Source: Paenimyroides tangerinum
GTDB lineage: Bacteria > Bacteroidota > Bacteroidia > Flavobacteriales > Flavobacteriaceae
Direction: 5' to 3'
Length of the DNA stretch: 64,000 bases
NCBI RefSeq assembly: GCF_003865405.1
Contig: NZ_RQVQ01000005.1
Span: 62,001-126,000, forward strand
Notes under the pieces: model-generated
Seen by the model: the letters and a program-made list of their open reading frames with translations, nothing else
What the model was told of the DNA's origin: nothing
Databases searched by the model: none
Program-made: the position numbers and the translations under genes
Shown here: piece by piece, positions 42,801 through 52,718 of the stretch
How positions within the stretch are numbered: position 1 is the first letter of the stretch
How the letters are laid out: every line of letters starts with the position of its first letter

Positions 42801-45309
42801 TGCAACTGGTTGGCAAGAATTTAATTTAACAACACCATTTATTTGGAATGGAAATTCAAATGTTTTAATTGAATTGACTCATCTTGGTGCTGATTCTTCT
42901 AATAATGCAGAAACGTTTTATTCAGTAACAACTGATAATAAAGGGTTAGGTGCTCAAGGAGCTTCAGCGTTAAGTGCAGTTTCGGGTACTTTAACTACAA
43001 AACGATTAAATATAAGATTTAAACAAGATGGTTCTTCTACAGCAACTTGGTCTCCACAAACTAATTTGTATCTAGATCAAGCAGCAACTCAGCCTTATAC
43101 AGGTGGTCATGCTACTAAAGTTTATGTTAAATCTTCGCAAACTGGTAGTACAGTTTATACTGTAAATATGGTTACTGATAAAGGTTGTTCAGCAAATCTT
43201 ACAACTACAGTTAATGTTACAGAAGTGTCAACCCCTGTTGCTGCTGATCAGACTTTCTGTGATGAAACAGATGTGGCTGATATCGTTGTAACTGGTTTAG
43301 CAGGAGCAAATATGAAATGGTTTGATTCTGCAACAGCTACTTCGGAAATTACTTCTGTTGCTACATCAGGAACATATTTTGTAGAACAAGAGTTAAATGG
43401 TTGCGTGTCTGCTAGAGTTTCTGTAGATATAGATATTAATGGAGTTAATGTTGCTCCTGTGACAAACGCTACTCAAACATTTTGTGGTAGTTACACAGTT
43501 GCAGATTTAGTTGCTACTCCATTAACAGGAAATACAATTGGATGGTTTGATAGTGCAACATCTACTACGCCTTTAGCTGTAACTACAGTTTTAGCTACAG
43601 GTAATTATTATGTTTCACAATATAATGGGTCATGTTGGTCACCTAAGGCTGAGGTTTCAGTTACAGTAGGTTCTGTTCCTGCTGCTCCAGTTAATGTAGC
43701 TCAGGTTTTCTGTGGAAATAAATATTTAAGTGAAATTGATTTAGGGCAAGGTGCAAATGCAACTTTGAATTGGTATCAAACAGCTACTTCTATTAATGTA
43801 TTGCCAATGACAACGCAACTTGTTACAGGAACACATGCATATTATGTTTCTCAGACAATCAATGGATGTGAATCTTCTCGTGTGGAAATTCAGGTGAATA
43901 TACAACAACAATTACTAGTGCCAGTTGCTCCAGAGATGCAGTTGTATTGTGTTGTAATTCAGTTTTCTGATTTAGAAGTTACAGCTTCTGTAGGTGGAAT
44001 AATCGGATGGTTTGCGTCTGATATATCAACAACGCCAATTGATGCTAATCAGGATGTTGTAACAGGAACATATTATGTAGCTCAATATAATGGAGCTTGT
44101 TGGTCAGATAAAACTACAGTTCAAGTTACTGTTGGAAATAAGCCATCTGCACCAAGTAGTGATAATGTACAGTTATGCGGAAACTATAATTTTGGACAAG
44201 TATCGATTGGTCAGATATCAGGTGCTACTTTAAAATGGTATGAGACATCAACTTCAACAACGCCTCTAGGGTCATCAACAAATGTTGTAGGAGGTACATA
44301 TTTTGTGTCACAAACAGTTGGTGGATGTGAGTCAGATCGTGCGATGGTTGTAATTTCTCAAACAGATGCTTTAAATAATCCAACGGTAGTTTCTCAGTCA
44401 TTCTGTGGGTCTGCAACTGTTGCTGATTTAGTAGCTCAAGGTACAGCTGGAGCAACAATTGTTTGGTATAATTCATCAGTAGCGTTGAATCCATTGTCTT
44501 CAAATGCAGCTTTAGCTACAGGGACATATTATGCGGCTCAAACTGTAAATGGATGTATATCTTCTAGAGTTCCAATTTCAGTGTTTGTAGTGTCTATTGC
44601 AGCTCCAAATGTAGATACATTTAATTTCTGTGGAGGTGCTACGGTTGCTAATTTAGTATTGCCTACACCAACAGGAGTTGTTTATAAATGGTTTGATTCT
44701 CCTTCAAATCCGACTCAATTAGATGCTAATATCGCTTTAGTGTCGGGAACTTATTTTGTTTCTCGTACGCAATACGGATGTGAATCTTTAAGAACACCAG
44801 TTACTGTTAATATTAATTCAGTACCAGATGCTCCAACTGGAATTAGTCCGCAAGTGTTTATTGAAGGTTCTACAATCAATGATATTTTAATGGATCAGCC
44901 AAATGTGGTTTGGTATATGACGCAACAAAATGCTCAAAATGGAGTAAATCCATTAGTTCAAGGAATGCCTTTAGTTAATGGGACAACTTATTACGGTGTA
45001 ATCATCGGAACTAACGGATGTCCAAGTTTGCCATTCGCATTAACTGTTGATGTTTATTTATCAGATGACAAATTTGTTAAAGAAGATTTGAAATATTATC
45101 CAAACCCTGTTGAAGATATTTTAAACGTTACTTATTCAGAAAGAATATTACAAATTGAAGTATTTGATTTATTAGGTAAACGAGTTAAAGTTAAATCAAC
45201 AGATGATAAAGAAGTTAATATTGATTTATCAGATTTAGCAAGCGGAACTTATATGATTCAATTAAAAACAGAATCGAAGCAACAATTTATAAAAGTTGTG
45301 AAAAAATAA
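39874..45309 (+). CDS. Giant T9SS surface protein 1 (1811 aa; FN3 and Ig_7-like repeats)
   Basis: Signal peptide (MKKIYLLYLMLFLPLVHYGQ). A beta-sandwich domain (about 20-180) and FN3 (about 184-284; EVRTDTNPGTPGAALI) follow. Next are an anchor-J/MAM-like domain (TENFDSYTAGAFPTCWL ... YYWLDDVIVEP, to about 445), another FN3, Ig-like and jelly-roll domains (about 545-1110), and eight Ig_7-like repeats (about 1120-1730; pattern FCG..TVADL...WY....TYYVSQ..NGC.S.R). A type A sorting domain ends it (YYPNPVEDILNVTY ... LASGTYMIQLK ... IKVVKK). It is predicted to sit on the cell surface, probably as an adhesin. The next gene is a tandem paralogue, closest at the 3' end. Confidence 0.85.
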   Translation: MKKIYLLYLMLFLPLVHYGQINQSYNWDTDLQGWVTSGDATMATTTIGCASSGAVRTNIYYDFWDDLTYSPNFFRSPLLSNSNGDPVTVEFLYQAVNFNFNAPTSAALAGSFEIQLQWSSSTSGPWTNFATITAPSLSCASYSATFTPGISDVYIRFVTNLLDDDEDLQIYFDELNIYQGPPPTCINPTNIVMTAVTSNSATINWTAPSVLPNNGYIYEVRTDTNPGTPGAALIASGATGAGVTLANVSTLSANTQYNVYVRANCGAGDLSGWSNVSTFRTLCLPFTAPYTENFDSYTAGAFPTCWLRPILYSGYPSIVASNFSTSPNSLRFQSLTTIPTYAITPAFSQNIETLRVKFNLKREGASSGQIEVGLMSDPSDLSTFVLIQSINPPDNIYHEYVIPFNGSTVTGANRYIAFKHVSGANNWYYWLDDVIVEPIPLCPDMTGVAVSNITKNTTTISWNGLTPEPANGYAYEIRTSGLPGTAGAIQSGTVAAGIHFKDLINLLPSTEYFVYVRSVCSATQFGIWSDGRAFKTMCDYPELVLATPASICGEGTVNLSASFNSGTLNWYGSQTGGISLGTGNSFTTPVINSTTSYWVDSSLLGTSVFGGKALPGDVSSTTASTYGLVFDAYSGFILETVDVYLASATAGNIVINLTNSSGTVIETRTVAVPAGNATTPVLHTITLDLNVPAGVGYRLLAITSPSLVRDTTGNTFPYVLGSLGSITGGYLSGASTSYYYFYNWSIKSNCTSPRTEVIATVTPAPVLTLSTNQVQICEGDSSLVTVTAGASDYNTFVWSPTTGVTGNATTGWTFNPTVSTLYVLTASQTGGSQCVFTTGVNVGVNSLPEFTPLDTTYDVCANVVQELNTNLVAIKEYVIGTGTTTTSTSDIPTAFMNRWPQTKQQYIYTKDELNAIGIYGGNIDYLAFRISSLGSGATNNNYTIKMKSVAESNFANSNFLTVGFTTVYGPVTHTHTATGWQEFNLTTPFIWNGNSNVLIELTHLGADSSNNAETFYSVTTDNKGLGAQGASALSAVSGTLTTKRLNIRFKQDGSSTATWSPQTNLYLDQAATQPYTGGHATKVYVKSSQTGSTVYTVNMVTDKGCSANLTTTVNVTEVSTPVAADQTFCDETDVADIVVTGLAGANMKWFDSATATSEITSVATSGTYFVEQELNGCVSARVSVDIDINGVNVAPVTNATQTFCGSYTVADLVATPLTGNTIGWFDSATSTTPLAVTTVLATGNYYVSQYNGSCWSPKAEVSVTVGSVPAAPVNVAQVFCGNKYLSEIDLGQGANATLNWYQTATSINVLPMTTQLVTGTHAYYVSQTINGCESSRVEIQVNIQQQLLVPVAPEMQLYCVVIQFSDLEVTASVGGIIGWFASDISTTPIDANQDVVTGTYYVAQYNGACWSDKTTVQVTVGNKPSAPSSDNVQLCGNYNFGQVSIGQISGATLKWYETSTSTTPLGSSTNVVGGTYFVSQTVGGCESDRAMVVISQTDALNNPTVVSQSFCGSATVADLVAQGTAGATIVWYNSSVALNPLSSNAALATGTYYAAQTVNGCISSRVPISVFVVSIAAPNVDTFNFCGGATVANLVLPTPTGVVYKWFDSPSNPTQLDANIALVSGTYFVSRTQYGCESLRTPVTVNINSVPDAPTGISPQVFIEGSTINDILMDQPNVVWYMTQQNAQNGVNPLVQGMPLVNGTTYYGVIIGTNGCPSLPFALTVDVYLSDDKFVKEDLKYYPNPVEDILNVTYSERILQIEVFDLLGKRVKVKSTDDKEVNIDLSDLASGTYMIQLKTESKQQFIKVVKK

Positions 45310-45335
45310 TTCTAATTTTTTTTAAATAGTTTTTT

Positions 45336-45371
45336 AAATCCAGAGGGAAGTTTTTCTCTCTGGATTTTTTT
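45336..45371 (+). terminator. Terminator of giant surface gene 1
   Basis: AAATCCAGAG / CTCTGGATTT stem and T-run. The same hairpin follows giant gene 2. Confidence 0.88.
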
Positions 45372-45510
45372 GTTTAAATATCCGAAATTTCGTGAATTTA
45401 TGTAAGGTGATAGGGCTTTTTCTAGTTTTATTATGGTATTTATAATTTGTTGTTAATTTTATTGTTTTTGATATGAAGTGTTTTTTTTAACGTATTTTTT
45501 TTGATATGTA

Positions 45511-45539
45511 AAAAAATAATCTATTTTTGTTAATTACTA
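45511..45539 (+). promoter_or_regulatory. Promoter of giant surface gene 2
   Basis: TTG at 45511-45513, 18-base spacer, TATTTTTG at 45532-45539; leader about 30 bases. Confidence 0.65.
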
Positions 45540-45572
45540 TAATTAATATTTAACCTTAAAAAATTATTTAAA

Positions 45573-48500
45573 ATGAGGAAAATTTACTTACTCTTTTTGA
45601 TGCTTATAGTGCCTTGGTTGCATTATGGGCAGATAAATGTCTCGTATACCTGGAATTCTGGGTTGGAGGGATGGACTACGTCTGGACCTGCTGAAATGGA
45701 AGCGACCACAATTGGATGTAATGGCTCTGCTGGAGCGGTTAGAACCAATTTATATTCTGATTGGTGGGATGTTCTATATTCTCCAAATAATTTTAGATCA
45801 CCTTTATTAGCAAATTCAACAGCTGATATGGTGACGGTTTCATTATCTTATCGTGTAGTGGATTATGAGTATGAAGCACCTTCAAATGCTGCGTCTGCTG
45901 GATCGTTTAATTTGAAACTTCAGTGGTCTTCTTCTCCAACTGGGCCATGGACGGATTTTGGTACACCTATTACAACACCTGCATTACTATGTACACCTTA
46001 TACAGCGACTTTTACTCCTGGTGTCGGGGATGTTTATGTTCGTATGGTTTCAGTACTTTTAGATGAGTTTGAAGATATTCAAGTGTATTTTGATGAATTA
46101 AGTATAACTCAAGGTCCGCCACCTTCTTGTCAGGTGCCAACAAATGGTGTTCTAACAGATGTTTCGTCATCTTCTGTTGCTTTTAGTTGGTCTGCTCCTT
46201 CTGTGGTTCCTTCAAATGGTTATCAGTATGAAGTGAGAACAGATACAAATCCAGGAGTTACTGGACCTGCTTTAGTAGGACAAGGAACAACCGCGGCAGG
46301 TGTTTTAAATGCTAGTGTCGCTACCTTGGCTCCAAGTACAGCATATAATGTTTATGTAAGATCAAATTGTGGAACTAATAGTTTTAGTCAATGGGTTAAA
46401 ATTTTGAATTTTAATACTTTGTGTACTGCTCAGGATGTTCCATATTTGATGCCAATTGATGCAACAACAGGTTCTGCTTTACCTCAATGTGTTACTATTG
46501 AGAATTTAAATAATGATACTAAATTCTGGGAAACTACTTCAGCACAATCTGGTATTACAGACAGAGTAATGAAATATTCTTATAATTCAACTCAAGCTGC
46601 TAATGATTGGTTTTTTACTAAAGGATTGAATTTGACAGCGGGTCACGCTTATCGTTTGAAATTTAAATTCAAGACTTCTTCAACATCTGCAGTGGAGAAA
46701 CTTAAAGTAATGTTAGGTACAGGGAATGTTAGTACTTCAATGCAAACAGAATTATTTAATGTTACAACTACGTCGGCAAATGCAAGTTCAACGGTTGAGT
46801 ATACGATTCTTGATTTTGTGCCGGCTGCAACAGGGGTTTATTATGTAGGTTTCCAATGCTATTCTGCGGCGGATCAGTATACTTTATATGTTGGTGAGGT
46901 TTCAGTTGATTTATCTCCAACATGTTTAGTTCCAGGAAATTTACAAATTACGAATGTGACTAGATACGGAAGTAAAATTCAATGGCAAGCTCCAGTTGTT
47001 CAGCCTCAAAATGGATATGAATATGAAATAAGAACATCAGGTGAGCCAGGTTCTGGTGCGGTTGGATTGGCGCAAACGGGCATACTTCCTAATACCGATT
47101 TATTTAAAAATGTTACAGGTCTATTGCCTTTAACTCAATATTTTGTATACGTACGATCAGTTTGTGTTGGAACTGACGTCAGTGTATGGACACCTGTTAA
47201 GACATTTAAAACACTATGTGATTACTCTGAATTAACTTCAGTTACACCTGGTACTCGTTGTGGAACTGGTACTGTTGATTTATCAGCGGCTTCTAATTCA
47301 GGTCAAATAAAATGGTTTAGTACTCAAACTTCTAGTTTGCCAATTTATACAGGTAGTGCTTTTACAACTCCTATTATAGAAGGAACAACTTCTTATTGGG
47401 TTTCAAATTATTCGAGTACTCAATTGTTAGGAAGCGGAGGGATTTCTGCAAATACTAGTACTTCGGCTAGTTCATTAAATAATTATGGATTAGTTTTTAA
47501 TCTTTCTCAAAATGTGTTACTAAAATCTACAAAAGTATATCGTACATCAACGGCTGCTTCTGGAACAATAAGTGTAAAGATCTTGAATTCTTCCGGGGAT
47601 GAAGTATATAATACTGGTTTAATAACTTTAACACAAACGGGAGGAACAAATCCTATTGAGGTTCCATTGAATGTTAATTTGCCATCAGGAAATGGATATA
47701 GAATATTATTAAATTCTTACTCTTCAGCTGAATTAGTACGTCTTAGTTCAGGGGTTTCTTATCCTTATGTGGATACTAATGGGATTTTAAATGTTACTAG
47801 TGGAGCAACTGGTTTGACATCAGTTAGTGCAACATCATATTATTATTTCTTCGATTTACAATATGATGCTACTTGTGCTTCTCCACGAACAGAAGTAGTT
47901 GCTACAGTAACTGCACCTCCGGTTCTAGAATTATCTGAAACTGAGTTTGAAATCTGTGAAGGTGAATCTGTTTTAGTAACTGTAACAGAAGGTGTTTCAA
48001 ACTACGATTCGTATGATTGGTCAATAAATGACGAGGAGGTTGAAGACGGAATTATTGGAAATCATACAACAGGATGGACATTTAGTCCTACGGTTTCGGG
48101 TGTTTATACTTTAACGGCTCATAATTTAACAAGTGATTGTACTTCAGTGATTGATGTAACTTTTAATGTTAATTCATTACCAGATTATACTCCTTTAGAT
48201 GAAAATGCTACTATTTGTATTGACGTGCCTCTTGAATTGAATCCAAATATTTCTGGAAAAGATGAATTTATTGTTGGTACTGCAACAACGTTGACTGGAA
48301 ATTTTGACAGTACAACTGCATTTAATAATCGTTTTTCAGGTTCTAGACAACAATATATTTTTACAAAAACAGAGTTAAATGCTTTAGGGTTTGATGCAGG
48401 AAATATAACTGGAATTTCTTTTGAGATCGCAACATTAGGTTCGGCGAATTCAAATTCAAATTATACAATTAAGATGAGACAAGTTTCACAAGAAAATTTT

Positions 48501-51500
48501 AGTACAACTTCTTTCTTGACGGGAACTTTTACTACGGTATTTGGACCGGTAAGTTATACTCATCAACCTAGTGGTTGGCATGATTTTGAATTTACGACTC
48601 CTTTTGTTTGGGATGGCTCTTCGAATATTTTGATTGAATTGACTCATGGCGGTGCAAATAGTACTAATAATGCGCAAACTTATTATACAGAAACTACTGA
48701 TGACAAATCACTAGCGGCGATTAGTGTGACGGCAGCGACTGGTACGTTATCTAAGAAGAGATTAAATACAAAATTCTTAGTTAATGGTTTGGGTGAAACA
48801 GTATGGACACCTGCAACTAATTTGTATTTAGATGAAGGTGCAACTCAACCTTATGTTGGTGGAAATGCTAAGAAAGTATATTTTAAGTCTTCAACAGTTG
48901 GAGAGTATAATTATTCAGTAGTTTTAACTCCTCCTAATCAATGTGTGGTAAATCTTACAACAGCAATCTCGGTTATCGATGTAACTGAACCGATAGTTGC
49001 TGATCAATCTATTTGTTCTACTGAGGTATCTAATATTACTGTAACAGGTTTACAAACAGGTGGTACTGTAAAATGGTATGAAACTGAAACGTCAACAGAA
49101 GAGTTAGATGAAATTCCTGCTACAGGCACTTATTTTGTAGAGCAAGTGGTTGGTACTTGTAAATCAGCTCGTGTATCTGCAGTGATTACTTTAAATTTAC
49201 AATTACCTGCTCCTGTAGCACTATTAGATCAAAAATTCTGTTTAGATACTGTGAATACAAGTTATACAGTAGCAGATTTAGACGCTACTGCAACTACAGG
49301 TACAATTGGTTGGTTCACGAATGTAGAGGATACTACGCCTTTGGAATTAACAACTGAATTGATAACGGGTACTTATTATGCTGCAGAATTTAATGGTACA
49401 TGTTGGTCTCCAAGAACAGAGGTTGAAGTTGCTATTGGAACTATGCCTGCGGTGCCTAATGGAGCTAGCCAAGCATTTTGTTCTTCTTTAACTCTTGCTG
49501 ATGTTGAAGTAGGGCAAGTTCCTGGGGCAACAGTTAATTGGTATGCTTCTGCTGATGCTACTGAAACTTTAGATACAGAAAACCCACTTACTGATGCTAC
49601 TTATTACGTTTCACAAATAATAGGTTTCTGTGAATCAGAAAGAATTCCAATTCAAATTCAATTAATTCCTGTATTTGATGCACCTGTTGCGCCATCTCCA
49701 GTTTTATACTGTCAAGAAACTACTTTTGATGATTTAGAAGTGACTCTTCTGCCAGGTGGAACGAAAGGTTGGTTTACTTCTATAGCAACTGCTGAGCCTA
49801 ATATACAGCTTACTGATATTGTTACTTCGGGTACGTATTATGTGGCTCAATATAATGGAGCTTGTTGGTCTAATAAAACACCGGTTGTTGTTACAGTGAA
49901 TCCTACACCAGCTGCTTTAAATAATGTAGCTCAAACTTTATGTGGAACATTTACATTAGCTGATGCTCAGTTAGGTCAGGTTGCTAATGCTACAGTTAAG
50001 TTTTATACTTCAGTAACTTCAGACATTGTTTTACCAATGACTACTCCTTTGGTTACTGGTACTTATTATGTTTCTCAAACTCTTGGTGGTTGTGAATCTG
50101 ATAGAGTTGCGGTTCAGTTTACAGTTCATGAAAAATTAACTGCTCCAGTAGCTCCTGCTACTCAGTTCTACTGTGGAACTAAAACATTTGCTGATTTAGA
50201 TGCTACTCTTACTACAGGTACAATTGGTTGGTTTGCGATAGATGATACAACAACCGCTCCATTGAGTTTAACAGCAAATGTTTCTACAGGTACATATTAT
50301 GTTGCTCAGTTAAATGGAACTTGTTGGTCTCCTACATCTGAGGTTGAAGTTACTATTAATCCAATTCCAGCAACTTTAAATGATGCGGATCAACAATTAT
50401 GTGGTACGTTTACATTAGCAGATGCGGAGTTAGATCAAGTTGATGGGGCTGAAGTTAGATTCTTTGCTTCTGAAGCTTCAACAACACCAATGGCACTGAC
50501 ATCACCTTTAGTTACAGGTACGTATTATGTAAGTCAAATGATTTTAGGTTGTGAGTCAGTTCGTGTACCAGTAAGTTTTGTAGTGAATGAAATTTTAACA
50601 GCGCCTCAAGCACCAGCTGTTCAGTTCTATTGTGGACCTACAACATTTGCTGACTTATCTGCGACTCCTACAACAGGAACAATCGGTTGGTTTGCAACAG
50701 ATGATACAACAACTACTCCATTGAGTGCAACAACAACTGTTTCTACTGGTGTTTATTATGTTGCACAGCTTAATGGACAATGTTGGTCTCCTACTACACA
50801 AGTTACTGTATCGGTTAATCCAATTCCGGCTAGTTTAAATAATGCTTCTCAACAATTATGTGGAATATTTACTCTTGCGGATGCGGAATTAGGTCAAGCA
50901 GAAAATGCTGTTGTGTTTTTCTATGCAACTGCAACTTCATCAAATATTTTACCATCTACTAATTCGCTATTAACAGGTACTTATTATGTGAGTCAAATGG
51001 TTTTAGGTTGTGAGTCACCTCGTGTAGCAGTAAGTTTTGTGGTAAATGAAAATTTATCTGCTCCTCAAGCTCCAGCTGTCCAATCTTATTGTGGAACAAC
51101 AACATTTGCAGATTTATCAGCAACTCCTACAACAGGAACAATTGGTTGGTTTACTTCTGCAGATGCAACTACACCGATGGCTTCTACAGCTTCTGTTGTT
51201 ACAGGAACTTATTTTGTTGCTCAACTTAATGGACAGTGTTGGTCACCTAGAACAACTGTTAATGTAACAGTTAATCCAGTACCAACTGCACCAAGTAACG
51301 CAACAATTCAGTTGTGTGGTAATTATAATTTTGGTCAGGTTTCTATCGGTCAAGTTTCAGGAGCTACTATTAAGTGGTATGCAACAGAAACTTCAACAAC
51401 ACCTATAAATCCAGGTACAAATGTTGTTAGTGGTTCTTATTATGTTTCTCAAACCATTGGTGGTTGTGAGTCTGAACGTGTGATGGTTACTATTTTCCAA

Positions 51501-52445
51501 ACAGATGCATTAAGTAATCCAACTGCTGTTTCTCAAACATTTTGTGGTTCTGCAACTGTAGCTGATTTAGTTGCTCAGGGAACGAATGGAACAATAGTTT
51601 GGTATAACTCTTCTGTTGCATTAAATCCATTGTCGTCTAATACAGCTTTAGCTACAGGTACATATTATGTGGCTCAAACATTAAATGGATGTTTCTCTAA
51701 TAGAGTGCCGATTTCAGTGTTTGTTGTATCAATTACTGCTCCAAATGTTGATGCATTTAATCTATGTGGAAGTGCAACGGTTGCTGATTTAGTATTACCT
51801 ACTCCGACAGGAGTTGTTTACAAATGGTTTGATTCACCTTCAAATCCAACTCAACTAGATGCTAATGTCGCTTTAGTTTCGGGTACTTATTTTGTGTCTC
51901 GTACACAATATGGATGTGAATCTTTAAGAACACCAGTTGCTGTTAATATCAATTCAGTTCCGGATGCTCCAACAGGAGTTAGTCCGCAAGTGTTTATTGA
52001 AGGTTCTACTATTAATGATATTGTAATGGATCAGCCAAATGTGGTTTGGTACATGACGCAACAAAATGCACAAAATGGAATAAATCCATTAGTACAAGGA
52101 ATGCCTTTAGTAAACGGAACAACTTATTACGGTGTGATCATCGGAACTAACGGATGTCCAAGTTTACCATTCGCATTAACGGTTGATGTTTATTTATCAG
52201 ATGATAAATTTGTAAAAGACGAATTGAAATATTATCCAAATCCAGTTGAAGATTTGTTAACGATTTCTTATTCAGATCGAATCTTATTAATTGAAGTTTT
52301 TGATTTATTAGGCAAACGAGTTAAAGTTAAATCAACAGATGATAAAGAGGTTAATATTGATTTATCTGATTTAGCAAGCGGAACTTATATGATTCAGTTA
52401 AAAACTGAGAATAAGTCACAGTTCTTGAAAATTATCAAAAAGTAA
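45573..52445 (+). CDS. Giant T9SS surface protein 2 (2290 aa; expanded Ig_7-like super-repeats)
   Basis: Same architecture as the preceding gene: signal peptide (MRKIYLLFLMLIVPWLHYGQ), N-terminal sandwich, FN3, anchor-J-like domain, FN3, Ig and jelly-roll domains to about residue 1130. Then come fourteen Ig_7-like repeats (about 1136-2205) and a type A sorting domain (YYPNPVEDLLTISY ... KIIKK). The repeats alternate between two types: A (TIGWF ... YYVAQLNGxCWSP) and B (LCGTFTLADAELGQ ... YYVSQMxLGCES). Relative to protein 1 it has about three extra B-A pairs, which accounts for nearly all of the 479-residue difference. No frameshift is seen. Confidence 0.87.
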   Translation: MRKIYLLFLMLIVPWLHYGQINVSYTWNSGLEGWTTSGPAEMEATTIGCNGSAGAVRTNLYSDWWDVLYSPNNFRSPLLANSTADMVTVSLSYRVVDYEYEAPSNAASAGSFNLKLQWSSSPTGPWTDFGTPITTPALLCTPYTATFTPGVGDVYVRMVSVLLDEFEDIQVYFDELSITQGPPPSCQVPTNGVLTDVSSSSVAFSWSAPSVVPSNGYQYEVRTDTNPGVTGPALVGQGTTAAGVLNASVATLAPSTAYNVYVRSNCGTNSFSQWVKILNFNTLCTAQDVPYLMPIDATTGSALPQCVTIENLNNDTKFWETTSAQSGITDRVMKYSYNSTQAANDWFFTKGLNLTAGHAYRLKFKFKTSSTSAVEKLKVMLGTGNVSTSMQTELFNVTTTSANASSTVEYTILDFVPAATGVYYVGFQCYSAADQYTLYVGEVSVDLSPTCLVPGNLQITNVTRYGSKIQWQAPVVQPQNGYEYEIRTSGEPGSGAVGLAQTGILPNTDLFKNVTGLLPLTQYFVYVRSVCVGTDVSVWTPVKTFKTLCDYSELTSVTPGTRCGTGTVDLSAASNSGQIKWFSTQTSSLPIYTGSAFTTPIIEGTTSYWVSNYSSTQLLGSGGISANTSTSASSLNNYGLVFNLSQNVLLKSTKVYRTSTAASGTISVKILNSSGDEVYNTGLITLTQTGGTNPIEVPLNVNLPSGNGYRILLNSYSSAELVRLSSGVSYPYVDTNGILNVTSGATGLTSVSATSYYYFFDLQYDATCASPRTEVVATVTAPPVLELSETEFEICEGESVLVTVTEGVSNYDSYDWSINDEEVEDGIIGNHTTGWTFSPTVSGVYTLTAHNLTSDCTSVIDVTFNVNSLPDYTPLDENATICIDVPLELNPNISGKDEFIVGTATTLTGNFDSTTAFNNRFSGSRQQYIFTKTELNALGFDAGNITGISFEIATLGSANSNSNYTIKMRQVSQENFSTTSFLTGTFTTVFGPVSYTHQPSGWHDFEFTTPFVWDGSSNILIELTHGGANSTNNAQTYYTETTDDKSLAAISVTAATGTLSKKRLNTKFLVNGLGETVWTPATNLYLDEGATQPYVGGNAKKVYFKSSTVGEYNYSVVLTPPNQCVVNLTTAISVIDVTEPIVADQSICSTEVSNITVTGLQTGGTVKWYETETSTEELDEIPATGTYFVEQVVGTCKSARVSAVITLNLQLPAPVALLDQKFCLDTVNTSYTVADLDATATTGTIGWFTNVEDTTPLELTTELITGTYYAAEFNGTCWSPRTEVEVAIGTMPAVPNGASQAFCSSLTLADVEVGQVPGATVNWYASADATETLDTENPLTDATYYVSQIIGFCESERIPIQIQLIPVFDAPVAPSPVLYCQETTFDDLEVTLLPGGTKGWFTSIATAEPNIQLTDIVTSGTYYVAQYNGACWSNKTPVVVTVNPTPAALNNVAQTLCGTFTLADAQLGQVANATVKFYTSVTSDIVLPMTTPLVTGTYYVSQTLGGCESDRVAVQFTVHEKLTAPVAPATQFYCGTKTFADLDATLTTGTIGWFAIDDTTTAPLSLTANVSTGTYYVAQLNGTCWSPTSEVEVTINPIPATLNDADQQLCGTFTLADAELDQVDGAEVRFFASEASTTPMALTSPLVTGTYYVSQMILGCESVRVPVSFVVNEILTAPQAPAVQFYCGPTTFADLSATPTTGTIGWFATDDTTTTPLSATTTVSTGVYYVAQLNGQCWSPTTQVTVSVNPIPASLNNASQQLCGIFTLADAELGQAENAVVFFYATATSSNILPSTNSLLTGTYYVSQMVLGCESPRVAVSFVVNENLSAPQAPAVQSYCGTTTFADLSATPTTGTIGWFTSADATTPMASTASVVTGTYFVAQLNGQCWSPRTTVNVTVNPVPTAPSNATIQLCGNYNFGQVSIGQVSGATIKWYATETSTTPINPGTNVVSGSYYVSQTIGGCESERVMVTIFQTDALSNPTAVSQTFCGSATVADLVAQGTNGTIVWYNSSVALNPLSSNTALATGTYYVAQTLNGCFSNRVPISVFVVSITAPNVDAFNLCGSATVADLVLPTPTGVVYKWFDSPSNPTQLDANVALVSGTYFVSRTQYGCESLRTPVAVNINSVPDAPTGVSPQVFIEGSTINDIVMDQPNVVWYMTQQNAQNGINPLVQGMPLVNGTTYYGVIIGTNGCPSLPFALTVDVYLSDDKFVKDELKYYPNPVEDLLTISYSDRILLIEVFDLLGKRVKVKSTDDKEVNIDLSDLASGTYMIQLKTENKSQFLKIIKK
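49710..51548 (+). repeat. 459-bp tandem super-repeat inside giant surface gene 2
   Basis: The TGT codon of the conserved YCG/YCQ position in successive A-type domains falls at 49710, 50172, 50631 and 51090, giving spacings of 462, 459 and 459 bp. Each period encodes one A-type plus one B-type Ig_7-like domain (about 153 residues). The units at 50172-51090 are the most alike at both DNA and protein level. Confidence 0.85.
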
Positions 52446-52467
52446 TTTTAATTTATAATTGGTTTTT

Positions 52468-52502
52468 AAATCCAGAGGGAAATATTCTCTCTGGATTTTT
52501 TT
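52468..52502 (+). terminator. Terminator of giant surface gene 2
   Basis: AAATCCAGAG / CTCTGGATTT stem and T-run, a near copy of the terminator at 45336-45371. Confidence 0.88.
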
Positions 52503-52542
52503 ATTAACAAAAAAAATATGATTTTTAATTTTTATAAATACT

Positions 52543-52550
52543 TATTTTTG
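52543..52550 (+). promoter_or_regulatory. Possible -7 box of giant surface gene 3
   Basis: TATTTTTG fits TAnnTTTG but has no clear upstream TTG and would leave a leader of about 165 A/T-rich bases. Confidence 0.35.
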
Positions 52551-52718
52551 GTCTATTTATTTATTTATTATGATGTTTTAGTTTATAATGTAAGATTTAT
52601 GGATGTAAAATATTTATATAACTATTGTTTATGTTATTTTTTTGATTAATTTTAAAAAATATTATATTAACTATTTATTAAAACTTTTTAGTTTTTTTTA
52701 CTAACTAACAATTAATTT

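Noticed and set aside
49000..52200. Regular repeats that might suggest a CRISPR array
   Set aside because: The period is about 225-230 bp (459 bp for pairs), lies fully in frame inside one gene and encodes Ig_7-like domains. No short repeat-spacer array occurs anywhere in the window.
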